The notes under the pieces: model-generated | Databases searched by the model: none | Seen by the model: only the letters and a program-made list of their open reading frames with translations | What the model was told of the DNA's origin: nothing | Shown: positions 1-7,388 of the stretch, piece by piece | How the letters are laid out: every line of letters begins with the position of its first letter | How positions within the stretch are numbered: position 1 is the stretch's first letter | Assembly (NCBI GenBank): GCA_036824465.1 | Contig: DAITAC010000093.1 | Location: 1-15,562 of the forward strand | Source: JAKOQB01 sp036824465 | GTDB taxonomy: Bacteria; Pseudomonadota; Gammaproteobacteria; Burkholderiales; Burkholderiaceae_F | Direction: 5' to 3' | DNA: 15,562 nt | Made by a program: the position numbers and the translations under genes

Positions 1-71
1 GTGTCGATCCGCCCATAGGCGAGCGTACCTTCCTCGACGATGTGGGGATCGCTGATCTGACACAGCAGCAT
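1..71 (-). CDS. CpdA-like metallophosphoesterase, N-terminal fragment (runs off the left edge)
   Basis: The reverse strand from 71 reads an ATG followed by 22 more codons and leaves the window without a stop. The peptide begins MLLCQISDPHIVEEGTLAYG. A hydrophobic beta-strand followed by D-x-H (Asp8, His10) at the extreme N-terminus is the first metal-binding motif of calcineurin-like phosphoesterases. The following LAYGRID stretch resembles the CpdA/Icc group (3',5'-cyclic-AMP phosphodiesterases and relatives). The start is supported by AAAGGA seven bases upstream. It is the last visible member of the minus-strand run from ubiG. With only 23 residues the superfamily is likely, but the substrate (cAMP or another phosphodiester) cannot be decided. 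Confidence 0.7.
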   Translation of the reverse strand, partial: MLLCQISDPHIVEEGTLAYGRID

Positions 72-78
72 CGCCAGG

Positions 79-84
79 TCCTTT
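79..84 (-). promoter_or_regulatory. Shine-Dalgarno site of the CpdA-like gene
   Basis: The reverse strand carries AAAGGA here, seven bases before the ATG at 71. It is one of the clearer ribosome binding sites on this strand, and it decides the start of the truncated phosphoesterase gene. Confidence 0.6.
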
Positions 85-92
85 GTACAGGG

Positions 93-212
93 TCAGAAAG
101 CGAGCGCAGCACGCACATCGTCCACGAGCGCCTCGCGCACGGCATCCGCGAAAGCCGCGAGCGTAGCCGATGCCAACGCCGTGCGCGGCGGGCAAATCGT
201 GCACCGAATCAT
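93..212 (-). CDS. Possible small protein, 39 residues, start overlapping the DUF748 stop
   Basis: An ATG at 212 overlaps the TGA of the large upstream gene as ATGA. The frame stays open for 39 codons to a TGA at 93-95, then 21 bases separate it from the phosphoesterase ATG. The peptide starts MIRCTICPPRTALASATLAA, has two cysteines (Cys4 and Cys7, as C-T-I-C), and its second half is an alanine-rich amphipathic-looking helix ending in AALAF. I do not recognise a family. The stop/start overlap is typical of translationally coupled genes, and it fills an otherwise empty slot. Against it: no ribosome binding site is visible, it is very short, and GC-rich DNA often stays open by chance. The DUF748 protein ends naturally at its own stop, so this is unlikely to be a frameshifted tail. 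Confidence 0.3.
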   Translation of the reverse strand: MIRCTICPPRTALASATLAAFADAVREALVDDVRAALAF

Positions 213-3200
213 TTCAACGAAAAATCGACCCGCGACGGCCGGCCCTTGTCCTGGATTCCTTCCGCGTTCAGTTTCGGCGTTACCAGGAACATTCGTTCGC
301 GCGGCACCTTGCCCTGCGCCTCGAGCTGATCGCGCACCGTGGCAGCGCGGTCGTTGGCGAGTTTGCGCAGGTCTTCATCCCCGACGCTGATCGTCGACAG
401 AATCAGTTTTTCCATCTCGGCGACCGGTATGGTCTTGGCGATGCCGATCACGTTGCGCGGCTTGTCCGGGATCTTTTCATCTGCGTAGACGCGTGCGATC
501 AGCGCGGGGCGCTCGGTCTCGCTGAAGGTGACCGTCGCCGGATCGACGCTGTCGCCCGCGCGTACGATGTCGCGAACCTTGGCCGCCCGCAGTTTGGCGT
601 CGAGCTTGGACGCGCGCAGGGGTTCCGTATCGGCAGCCGGATCGACGCGGCCGGTGACTTCGAGCCGCAGACTCGGGCGGTCGTTGAGTGCTTTCGACAA
701 GGTGTCGAGTTTCTTCGCTTCGGCTGCCGTCGGCACGGCCTTGCCGGGCGGAAATTCCAGGTAGCCCAGCTCCTCGCCGCTGCCGAACGCAGCCGCGAGC
801 AGAGAGAAGGGCGCCGTTACGACCTTGACCAGCAGGTTGACGATCACGCGGACGATGATCCCGCCGATGGAAAACTGCGGATCGTTCAGCGAACCGGACA
901 CCGGCAGATTGATGTCGATCTCGCCGCGCCGGTTCTTCAGCAGCGACACTGCGAACAGCACGGGCAGCTTGGTCGCGGTCGGACTTTCAACACGATCGCC
1001 GAAGGTGAGCTGATCGAGGAGGAGGTGGTTGTCTGCCTTCAATTGCTGGTCGTCGACGTGGTAGTGGACATCCATTGACAGCTTGCCCTTGAGGATCGGG
1101 TAGCCGGCGTACTTGACAGAATAGGGTGTGAGTCGCGGCAGTTCCACGCCCTTGGCGCTGGCCGCGATATCAAGAAACAGCTTCGGCGCAAGTGGATTGA
1201 CCTTGCCCGTGATCTCGACCGGCGCATCGCTGTCGATGCGGCCACGGATCGCAACATCGGCCGGGTTCACAGCATCGGACGCGAGCGCGGAGATCGTTCC
1301 ACCGAGATCGGTCAGGTTGGCGGTGTAGTTTGGCTTGACGAAGTTGTCAGTGAAGTTAACGTTGCCGCGCGCGAGTTCGATGCCGCCGATGCGGATCCGC
1401 ATCGGCGGTGGGGCGTTCGCATCGGCCGCTGGCGGCGTCTTGGGGGTCGCGGGGTCGCCTTGCGTCGTTTCGTCTTGCGCGCCTGGTGACTTGAATACGT
1501 CCACCAGATTGAGACGACCCTCCGCAGAGAGAATCACGCGCGCATAAAAATCGGAAAGCTGCACGGTGCCCAACTGGATCTCAGGCGCAGTTTCGCCGCT
1601 GCGCAGCTTCACCGTATCGATGTTGAGTGCCTGCCAGCGCGCCAGTTCGGTTTCGCCGCCGCCATCGAGCAGCGCGAGATTCGTCACGCGAGCCGAGCCG
1701 TCGTAGGCGACGCGCAATGCGCCGCGGTCCTTGCCCGATTCGAGCGCGAGCTTGCCATTCGTCCACACACTGCCGGTCGTGAGAACCGCGTTGGCGAACT
1801 GCTTCAGGTACGGCCGCAAGGCGCCGACGTCGACGTTGGCGATGTCCAGATCAAGATTCGACGCCAGGGGCGTCACGCGCACCCAGCCGCGTGAGCTGAC
1901 AGTGCCGCCGCCGGTGCGGGCGCGCAGATTCAGAGCGGTGCGCTCATGACCGTCGATCGCGTAGTCGCGCACGGAAACGCTGAGACTGTCGACGGCGAGG
2001 CGCGCCGCCGGTGCAACGGATTCATCGGTCGCGATGATGCGGCCGCCGTTCAGTTGGGCTTCGCCGACACGGACCTTCCATGGTGTCGACGGCAAACCCG
2101 CAGCCGGCGTTGGCGTCTGCGCGACGATGAGGCGGGACCAATCCAGCGTGCCGTCGGCAAGTCGCGCCGCAATCAAACGCAGGCCGTCGCCCTTGATCTG
2201 GCCAAGTACAGCGGTCCGCTGCGCGACATCGACTGCGCCACCGGACAAGGTCAGCCGGGTCAGATCGAGCGCGGCAGTTCCGCCCGCGCTGTCGCGCACG
2301 CGCAGAGATTTCGCATCGGCGTGTGCGTCTTCGACCTTGATCGCGACGCCGGTATCGGACTGGTCGATCAGCAGTCTTGCGCCGGCATCCATGGTGCCGT
2401 CGATGCGCGCGGTCGTGAAGGCGTGCAGGTAGGGCAGGGCGCTCTTGAGCGGCAGCGACGACATCTCGGCGGCAAGCGCGACTCTGAGTGGCGCAATGCC
2501 AACGTCGCCCTCGATCCGCAGTTGCGTCTGATCGTCCGCGGTCAGCGTGGACGCGACTTTTGCCAGTGCGTCAGGTCGATTTGACAGCCCCTTCGCTTCG
2601 ACTGCAATTGGCGCGATGCGTCGCGCGAAACGAACGCTGTCGTCCTTGAAATCCACCGCGGCGTCGGCGATCTTCAACTCGCCCAGTTCAAATGTGAAAG
2701 GCTTGCCGGCTTCGGGCTTGGCGTTGGTCGCCTCTTGAGAGGCCGGAAGATCAATTGGTTGTGAGAGTGCGGCCTCCCCGGCGATTGATCCGTCCGCGCG
2801 GCGCACGATATTTGCGTGCGCACCGTCGAGCGTGATCGCGCGGATCTTTGCGTGGGCTTCCCGCAACGCCACTTCGTCCAAGGCCACATCGAGCCTTCGC
2901 CAGGACAGAAGCGGGCTGCTTGCGCCGCGCTCGGCGAAGGTGAAATCGCGAACCGCCAGCGCGCCTGACAGGGATAACTGCGCGGTGTGCCCCGGATCGG
3001 TTTTCGTTGCCGGTACCGCGCGGCGAAAGAATACCCGCAAGTCGGTGTCGAGCGCACCGCTGCGCAGATCGAAGTTCAACCGCAGCGGCAGGTAGCCAAG
3101 GTAGCGCGGCAGATCGATGCCCGAGAACTTGAGCGCGACACTGGTGTGCAGGGCGGCGTCGAACGGCTGCGTCTCCGCCGTCAAGGCGACTGGGTGCCCG

Positions 3201-3793
3201 TTGAGCTGCGCAGAAAATGAAGGGCGTACCTTGACTTCAACATCGTCCGGCAGGCTCGAGATGAACGGCAACCCGAGCTTGATCGCGTCGAGCGTGTGTT
3301 TGGACTTGAGCACGCGATCGTCAAGGGCAATCGCCGCATCGTCGATCTCGACGTTGTACAACGCAAAGGAGGCGGATTCAGGGCCGGCCGGCTGCGCCAG
3401 CATCCGATCAACGATGTCGCTGAAGTTGAAGCGATTCTCTTCGACGCGGATGAGATTCGCGCGCACTCCCTGCGCGTGCAGCGCTTTGATCACCGGCGCA
3501 AGCTGGCGCAGCGAAGCGATCGAGAGATCTGCCTCCAGCGATTCGATCGCCAGCAGCGGCGCCGACTCACCCGGCAGTCCGGCGACGCTGAGCCTGGCGA
3601 GCGTCGCCTTCAGCGTGAACGGATTGAAGCGTATCTCGCCCACCTGTATCGCACGGCCGATCTCGCGCGAACCGACCGTCTCGATGCCCCAGCGCGCTGC
3701 TGCCGGAACGCCCAGCCAAAGGCCCACGATCACAAGCGCCAGCACGCCGGCCGAGACCATCGCGGCGACTATCAGTTTGCGCGGGATCTGCAT
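209..3793 (-). CDS. DUF748 / AsmA-like envelope protein, inner-membrane anchored
   Basis: A 1194-residue protein starting MQIPRKLIVAAMVSAG. A short basic N-terminus precedes one hydrophobic helix (about residues 7-29). The long remainder is rich in alternating beta-type sequence, as in AsmA-clan proteins, which form periplasmic beta-structures and in several members bridge the envelope or affect lipid transport and outer-membrane assembly. Around residues 940-1000 is the family signature: LPVLFAVSLLK, then EIDINLPVSGSLNDP, then TAPFSLLAAAFG. The last about 185 residues (FPPGKAV..., then DLRKLANDRAATVRDQL) resemble the helix-strand pattern of OmpA-like domains. The frame is open upstream to 3931, but that extension overlaps gph and adds residues before the membrane anchor, so the ATG at 3793 is preferred although its ribosome site is weak. 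It begins 31 bases after the gph stop. The exact function is unknown. Confidence 0.85.
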   Translation of the reverse strand: MQIPRKLIVAAMVSAGVLALVIVGLWLGVPAAARWGIETVGSREIGRAIQVGEIRFNPFTLKATLARLSVAGLPGESAPLLAIESLEADLSIASLRQLAPVIKALHAQGVRANLIRVEENRFNFSDIVDRMLAQPAGPESASFALYNVEIDDAAIALDDRVLKSKHTLDAIKLGLPFISSLPDDVEVKVRPSFSAQLNGHPVALTAETQPFDAALHTSVALKFSGIDLPRYLGYLPLRLNFDLRSGALDTDLRVFFRRAVPATKTDPGHTAQLSLSGALAVRDFTFAERGASSPLLSWRRLDVALDEVALREAHAKIRAITLDGAHANIVRRADGSIAGEAALSQPIDLPASQEATNAKPEAGKPFTFELGELKIADAAVDFKDDSVRFARRIAPIAVEAKGLSNRPDALAKVASTLTADDQTQLRIEGDVGIAPLRVALAAEMSSLPLKSALPYLHAFTTARIDGTMDAGARLLIDQSDTGVAIKVEDAHADAKSLRVRDSAGGTAALDLTRLTLSGGAVDVAQRTAVLGQIKGDGLRLIAARLADGTLDWSRLIVAQTPTPAAGLPSTPWKVRVGEAQLNGGRIIATDESVAPAARLAVDSLSVSVRDYAIDGHERTALNLRARTGGGTVSSRGWVRVTPLASNLDLDIANVDVGALRPYLKQFANAVLTTGSVWTNGKLALESGKDRGALRVAYDGSARVTNLALLDGGGETELARWQALNIDTVKLRSGETAPEIQLGTVQLSDFYARVILSAEGRLNLVDVFKSPGAQDETTQGDPATPKTPPAADANAPPPMRIRIGGIELARGNVNFTDNFVKPNYTANLTDLGGTISALASDAVNPADVAIRGRIDSDAPVEITGKVNPLAPKLFLDIAASAKGVELPRLTPYSVKYAGYPILKGKLSMDVHYHVDDQQLKADNHLLLDQLTFGDRVESPTATKLPVLFAVSLLKNRRGEIDINLPVSGSLNDPQFSIGGIIVRVIVNLLVKVVTAPFSLLAAAFGSGEELGYLEFPPGKAVPTAAEAKKLDTLSKALNDRPSLRLEVTGRVDPAADTEPLRASKLDAKLRAAKVRDIVRAGDSVDPATVTFSETERPALIARVYADEKIPDKPRNVIGIAKTIPVAEMEKLILSTISVGDEDLRKLANDRAATVRDQLEAQGKVPRERMFLVTPKLNAEGIQDKGRPSRVDFSLK

Positions 3794-3824
3794 GCGGTCG
3801 TTTGCTAAACGTCGGTCGTGCGGC

Positions 3825-4490
3825 TCAGTCCGCTCCCACCAATCGCAACAAGTCGGCTGGCCGTTCGATGACGTGATCGCCGCCCCAACTGCTGATGTCT
3901 GCATCAGCACCAAGGTAGCCATAGGCCGCAATCACCGTGGCGGTTCCTGCGGCACGGCCGGCCTGAATATCTCGCAGATCGTCGCCGACATAGATCGATG
4001 CTGCGGGCGTTGCACCCGTCTGTGTCATCGCGTGCAACAGCGGCGCCGGGTGCGGTTTTGCGTGCGGCGTGGTGTCGCCGCTCACCACACACGCGGCGCG
4101 TTCATGCAGCCCAAGCCGCTCGACCAGTGGTTTGGTGAAACGCGCGAGCTTATTGGTCACGATGCCCCAGCGCACGCCCGACCGCTCAAGCGCGCCGAGC
4201 GTCGATTCCATTCCACTGAACAGCCGCGAATGCACGCACAACGCCTGTTCGTAGTAGTCGAGGAACTGCTGTCGCAGCGGTTCGTAGTCGGCGTCACCCG
4301 GCGCGCGGCCGAGCGCAAGGCCGATCAAGCCGCGCGCGCCGTGGCTCGCCATCGGACGCAGCTGCTCCAGCGGCAAGGGCTCGAATCCGCGGTCGGCGCG
4401 CTGGCGATTGGCAGCGGCCGCGAGGTCGGGCGCGGTGTCCACCAGCGTGCCGTCCAGATCGAACAGCACCAGTTCGACGTGCGCAATCAC
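3825..4490 (-). CDS. gph: Phosphoglycolate phosphatase (HAD superfamily)
   Basis: A 221-residue protein of usual length for the family, starting with GTG. It hydrolyses 2-phosphoglycolate to glycolate in the cytosol, clearing a product of DNA-end repair and oxygenase side reactions. All HAD motifs are present: motif I FDLDGTLVDT with nucleophile Asp11 and acid/base Asp13, motif II GIVTNK with Thr112, motif III lysine at about Lys145 (AKPHP), and motif IV YVGDDLRD with Asp170 and Asp174. The helical cap lies between motifs I and II. The GTG overlaps the ubiG TGA by four bases (GTGA), implying coupled translation. Adjacent ubiG-gph is a common proteobacterial arrangement. Other HAD phosphatases (for example MupP-like) have similar sequences, so the substrate is inferred from context and similarity. 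Confidence 0.9.
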   Translation of the reverse strand: MIAHVELVLFDLDGTLVDTAPDLAAAANRQRADRGFEPLPLEQLRPMASHGARGLIGLALGRAPGDADYEPLRQQFLDYYEQALCVHSRLFSGMESTLGALERSGVRWGIVTNKLARFTKPLVERLGLHERAACVVSGDTTPHAKPHPAPLLHAMTQTGATPAASIYVGDDLRDIQAGRAAGTATVIAAYGYLGADADISSWGGDHVIERPADLLRLVGAD

Positions 4491-5185
4491 GATTTGCGGC
4501 AGGCCATCAGGTAATTCACGTCGGTGCCCCCGCCGAGGGCGAAGCGCTTCGTCAGCGGGTTGTAGCTCAAGCCGAGGATCTCAACGATCGCAAGTCCGGC
4601 CTCGCGTGCAAATTGACCGAGTTCGCTCGGCCGGATGAACTTGGCATACTCGTGCGTGCCTTGTGGCAGCAGCCGCAGCACGTATTCGGCGCCGACAATC
4701 GCGAACAGAAACGACTTGGGATTGCGATTGATCGTTGAGAAGAACACCGCGCCGCCGGGTCGTGCCAGTGTCGTGCAGGCGCGCACCGTCTGCGCTGGAT
4801 CCGGCACGTGCTCCAGCATTTCCATGCAGGTCACGACGTCGAAGCTGGCCGGCGCCTTGGCCGCAAGCTCCTCGGCCGAGATCTTCTGGTAGTTGACGCG
4901 CGCGCCGCTCTCCAGCGCGTGCAGCTCGGCGATCTGCAGCGGCTTGTCCGACAGGTCGATCCCGGTGACCTGCGCGCCACGCGCGGCCATCGCCTCGGAG
5001 AGGATCCCACCGCCACAGCCGACGTCGAGCACGCGCTTGCCTGCCAATGACTCGATCCGGTCGATCCAGTCGAGCCGCAGCGGATTCATCTCGTGCAGGG
5101 GCCGCATCGTGCCGGTGGGATCCCACCATCGATGCGCAAGGTCACCGAACTTGCGCAGCTCGGCTTCGTCGACATTGGCACTCAT
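4487..5185 (-). CDS. ubiG: Ubiquinone biosynthesis O-methyltransferase
   Basis: A 232-residue class I SAM-dependent methyltransferase that performs both O-methylations of ubiquinone synthesis, producing S-adenosylhomocysteine each time. Motif I is VLDVGCGGG (residues 52-60), followed by VTGIDLS and FDVVTCMEMLEHVPDP. The segment STINRNPKSFLFAIVGAEYV matches the family-specific insertion that associates with membrane lipids. The N-terminus (KFGDLAHRWWDPTG...PLHEMNPLRLDWI) is diagnostic for UbiG. A GTG at 5197 would add four residues, but the ATG at 5185 (MSANVDEAEL) has GGAA six bases upstream and fits known family starts. It is the first gene of the minus-strand unit with gph and the DUF748 gene, and it diverges from the exported-protein gene. 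Confidence 0.95.
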   Translation of the reverse strand: MSANVDEAELRKFGDLAHRWWDPTGTMRPLHEMNPLRLDWIDRIESLAGKRVLDVGCGGGILSEAMAARGAQVTGIDLSDKPLQIAELHALESGARVNYQKISAEELAAKAPASFDVVTCMEMLEHVPDPAQTVRACTTLARPGGAVFFSTINRNPKSFLFAIVGAEYVLRLLPQGTHEYAKFIRPSELGQFAREAGLAIVEILGLSYNPLTKRFALGGGTDVNYLMACRKS

Positions 5186-5402
5186 GTTGCATTCCACAGG
5201 GTTTATGAACGGATACTAGCCGCATCATGCGTTCGGGGTAGGCACAGCTCAATCGCGTTGCGGCTCGTCCGCCGGGCATGCGCATGGGTTCGAGCGAGTC
5301 GCTCCGGACTAGCCGTTTCAGGGGACCTTCGGCAACGTGTGGCTGGGTTCGCAGACGAAGCCTTGGCTTAGATTTCAATGCACCTCAAATGCACGGAGCC
5401 CG
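5186..5402. promoter_or_regulatory. Divergent intergenic region between ubiG and the exported-protein gene
   Basis: These 217 bases are the largest gap between confident genes, and they must hold the promoters of both divergent units. I see no strong consensus promoter. A weak candidate for the plus gene is TAGATT at 5369-5374, with TTCGCA at 5348-5353 as a poor -35 box at a short 15-base spacing. Two short dyads are present: the palindrome CATGCGCATG (5277-5286) and GAGCGA-G-TCGCTC (5292-5304). They are close enough to suggest an operator, but at this GC content they may be chance. No ORF here is convincing. Confidence 0.4.
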
Positions 5403-6473
5403 ATGATGAGACTTCGAATGATTGCTGCGCTGGTATCGGCGCTGTTTGTCGCGTCAACGCCGGTCGCGCTGGCGCAAACGCAGCCGGCAACCGCGCGATT
5501 TGTTGCGCCGGAGGAGGCGCAACCCGTGCATGGCGCGCGCCCGCTCGACTTGAAATCGATCGACGCACTGCGGGGCGATGGCCTGTTCTATTTTTCCGGC
5601 ACGCGCGTGGTCAATCTGCGTGCCGGCGACAAGCCGCAAGGCGATCGCTATCCGCTGAATGAATCGACGACTGAACTCGGAATCAGCGCGTTCAACGCCA
5701 ATATCGACGTTCAGAACTTTGTGCGCGATGGCGAGCGCAGGGCGATCGGGGACCCGACCTACGCGATTCCCGCGACCGATGGCAGCGTTCAGCTTGTCTA
5801 CAACACGACGCATCCGCTGCGCATGGCGGTGTCGATCAAGGGTTATGACGTCTCGGGTCTGCAGATCGGCGACTTCCTGCGCACGGCAGAGAACTACACG
5901 CGGCCGGAGGCCGCCAAAGCGGCGGGTGCCAAATTCCCCGCCGGGGCGGTTGCCTATCTCGCGGATGCGCGCTTTGCCGACGACGTGCTGATGCTGCCGC
6001 GGCGCGAGTCCTTCACCGGCGCCGCAAACGTCAAGCAGATGGTCGCGAACTTCTCAAAGGACACGCCGTTCTGTCTCGCCTACGAGGATCGCGACGGCGC
6101 CACGCCCTATGCGCTGCACTTTCGCGGCGTCGGTACCAAGGGCAAGACGGAACTGTTTCGGGCCAAGAGCGGGACCATGTTCTGCGCGCGCGCGTCCGAA
6201 CAGCCGGTTGCCGAAGGCACCTGGGAAGAGCGGATGGTGGGCGGGACGCGCGCGATCGTGCTGTCGTTCGGCGCCAATGTCGATCCGCTGGATACGGGCG
6301 TCACACGCGTTGAGCGCGAGGCCGCGTTGATCGCCTTCATCGAGCCCACCAAAGGTGCGCCCGGCGTGCGGCCAGGCAAGCTGTACCGGGCCGGTGCACG
6401 CATCGTTGACTTTCAGTATCGCTTCAACAGCACGGCGGCGACAGCGATTCGGTCCGCGCTCGGCGTTCCATAG
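5403..6473 (+). CDS. Exported protein of unknown function, 356 residues
   Basis: I do not recognise this family. The N-terminus MMRLRMIAALVSALFVASTP...ALA-Q is a standard Sec signal peptide with likely cleavage after ALA, so the mature protein of about 330 residues should lie in the periplasm or outside. No lipobox or further membrane helix is visible. The sequence is rich in short beta-strand patterns and aromatic residues (GDGLFYFSGTRVVNLRAGDK, then DVQNFVRDGERRAIGDPTYA). It has only two cysteines, Cys224 (PFCLAY) and Cys261 (MFCARA), each following a phenylalanine and suitable for one disulfide. Two ATGs lie side by side at 5403 and 5406. CGGAG at 5394-5398 gives four- or seven-base spacing, so 5406 is equally possible. 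The gene is monocistronic, diverges from ubiG and ends 20 bases before a terminator. Codon use looks like that of its neighbours. Confidence 0.85.
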   Translation: MMRLRMIAALVSALFVASTPVALAQTQPATARFVAPEEAQPVHGARPLDLKSIDALRGDGLFYFSGTRVVNLRAGDKPQGDRYPLNESTTELGISAFNANIDVQNFVRDGERRAIGDPTYAIPATDGSVQLVYNTTHPLRMAVSIKGYDVSGLQIGDFLRTAENYTRPEAAKAAGAKFPAGAVAYLADARFADDVLMLPRRESFTGAANVKQMVANFSKDTPFCLAYEDRDGATPYALHFRGVGTKGKTELFRAKSGTMFCARASEQPVAEGTWEERMVGGTRAIVLSFGANVDPLDTGVTRVEREAALIAFIEPTKGAPGVRPGKLYRAGARIVDFQYRFNSTAATAIRSALGVP

Positions 6474-6492
6474 ACATTTCACAGTGACGAAA

Positions 6493-6517
6493 AAAAGCCC
6501 CGCATCGCGGGGCTTTT
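6493..6517. terminator. Bidirectional intrinsic terminator
   Basis: A perfect 11-base stem, AAAAGCCCCGC with GCGGGGCTTTT, encloses a three-base loop (ATC, 6504-6506). A run of A precedes it from 6490 and T-rich sequence follows it, so it can act as a Rho-independent terminator on both strands. It sits 20 bases after the plus-strand exported-protein gene and 22 bases after the minus-strand ompA-like gene, exactly between two convergent genes. Confidence 0.9.
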
Positions 6518-6538
6518 GTTTTGCGAGGGGAAACTTCG

Positions 6539-7267
6539 TTAGCGGCGGATTGTCCGCGTGCCAACGACCTCGATTTCCACCCGACGGTTCTTCGCACGGC
6601 CGCTGTCGGTCTTGTTGTCCGCGACCGGCTGGCGCTCGCCTTTGCCTTCGGTGTAGATGCGATTGGCCTCGATCCCTTTCTTGACCAGATACTGCTTGAC
6701 CGCATCCGAGCGACGCATCGACAGTTTGTCGTTGTATGCATCCGAGCCGATCGAGTCGGTATGTCCGACCGCGACGATCACCTCAAGATTCACGCCGGCC
6801 AGTTTCGATACGAGATCGTCCAGCTTGGCGGTCGCCTCGGGCTTCAGCACCGACTTGTTGAAGTCGAACAGCGCGTCGGCTGCGAACGTCACCTTCTCGC
6901 TGGTCGGAGCAGGCGGTGGCGGTGGCGGCGGTGGGGGCGGTGGCGGCGCCGGCGGAGCAGCAGGCGGCGGCGGTGGCGGTGGCGGCGGAGGCGGCGGAGG
7001 CGGCTCGCAGACCTCTTTGGGCAGCGCAGCCTTATCGCACGCACAACCGGCTCCTGTCGGGCCACCCTGAGAGGCGAGTTGTGGCGTCCACCAAGGGGTG
7101 CGCCAGCACAGGCCAAATGGATCAAACACCACATTGCCACGCGCGTCCATTACATACGCCGGGGCATTGGGTCTCCCGTCGACGTCTTTGCTTTGGGCAA
7201 AGGCGGCGCCGGACGCGGTCACCATCGCGGTCGCGATGAGTAAACCGAGCTTCGCGGTTTTCTTCAT
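6539..7267 (-). CDS. ompA: OmpA-family outer-membrane/peptidoglycan-binding protein with polyproline linker
   Basis: A 242-residue protein starting MKKTAKLGLLIATAMVTASG with a signal peptide cleaved after AFA-Q. The mature N-terminus (to about residue 87) is a short cysteine- and tryptophan-containing segment (LCWRTPWWTP) like that of betaproteobacterial OmpA-like proteins. It is too small for the eight-stranded barrel of E. coli OmpA. A linker of 14 prolines (residues 89-102), AA, PP, A and 12 prolines (108-119) follows. Residues about 125-242 are a complete OmpA-like peptidoglycan-binding domain: FDFNKSVLKPEA, VGHTDSIGSDAYNDKLSMRR and GRAKNRRVEIEV, with the usual Asp and Arg ligands for diaminopimelate. 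AGGAG at 7272-7276 lies four bases before the ATG; a GTG at 7279 overlaps that site and is unlikely. Its role is presumably envelope tethering. Confidence 0.9.
   Translation of the reverse strand: MKKTAKLGLLIATAMVTASGAAFAQSKDVDGRPNAPAYVMDARGNVVFDPFGLCWRTPWWTPQLASQGGPTGAGCACDKAALPKEVCEPPPPPPPPPPPPPPAAPPAPPPPPPPPPPPPAPTSEKVTFAADALFDFNKSVLKPEATAKLDDLVSKLAGVNLEVIVAVGHTDSIGSDAYNDKLSMRRSDAVKQYLVKKGIEANRIYTEGKGERQPVADNKTDSGRAKNRRVEIEVVGTRTIRR
6911..7003 (-). repeat. Proline-codon repeat encoding the OmpA linker
   Basis: Thirty-one consecutive codons on the reverse strand consist of CCN apart from three alanine codons (two adjacent, one alone). They encode 14 Pro, Ala-Ala, Pro-Pro, Ala and 12 Pro. 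The codons mix CCG, CCA, CCT and CCC, so this is a degenerate trinucleotide tract rather than a pure repeat. On the plus strand the same DNA reads as polyglycine in a shadow frame. Confidence 0.9.
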
Positions 7268-7355
7268 GGTTCTCCTCACTCGTGTACGCAGAATTCCTGC
7301 ACCGGTTTATGCGCCCTCCGGGCCGTGGAACGTAGCGTCCGCCGCCCGACTTGCG

Positions 7356-7380
7356 CCGCAAACGATCATGCTGTTTGCGG
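7356..7380 (-). other. Inverted repeat between the deaminase gene and ompA
   Basis: CCGCAAAC (7356-7363) and GTTTGCGG (7373-7380) form a perfect eight-base stem with a nine-base loop, nine bases past the stop codon of the deaminase gene. It lacks a following T run, so it is not a classical intrinsic terminator. It could protect the 3' end, attenuate read-through into ompA or bind a regulator. The 121-base gap around it (7268-7388) should also hold the ompA promoter, but I see no strong consensus boxes. Confidence 0.4.
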
Positions 7381-7388
7381 GCCGCCGG

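Noticed and set aside
170..1078. 302-codon plus-strand ORF opposite the DUF748 3' end
   Set aside because: Shadow of the DUF748 frame; no ribosome site or motif, and Arg/Gln/Asp-rich mirror composition.
3794..3931. Upstream extension of the DUF748 protein by 46 residues
   Set aside because: It overlaps the 3' end of gph, looks like out-of-frame translation of that gene, and would place 46 odd residues before a normal membrane-anchor start.
3117..4514. 465-codon plus-strand ORF opposite DUF748 and gph
   Set aside because: It spans two unrelated minus-strand genes and their junction, has serine- and arginine-rich shadow composition, and shows no motif.
6657..7070. Plus-strand polyglycine protein
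   Set aside because: It is the antisense reading of the OmpA polyproline linker; the minus strand has the signal peptide, ribosome site and full OmpA-like domain.
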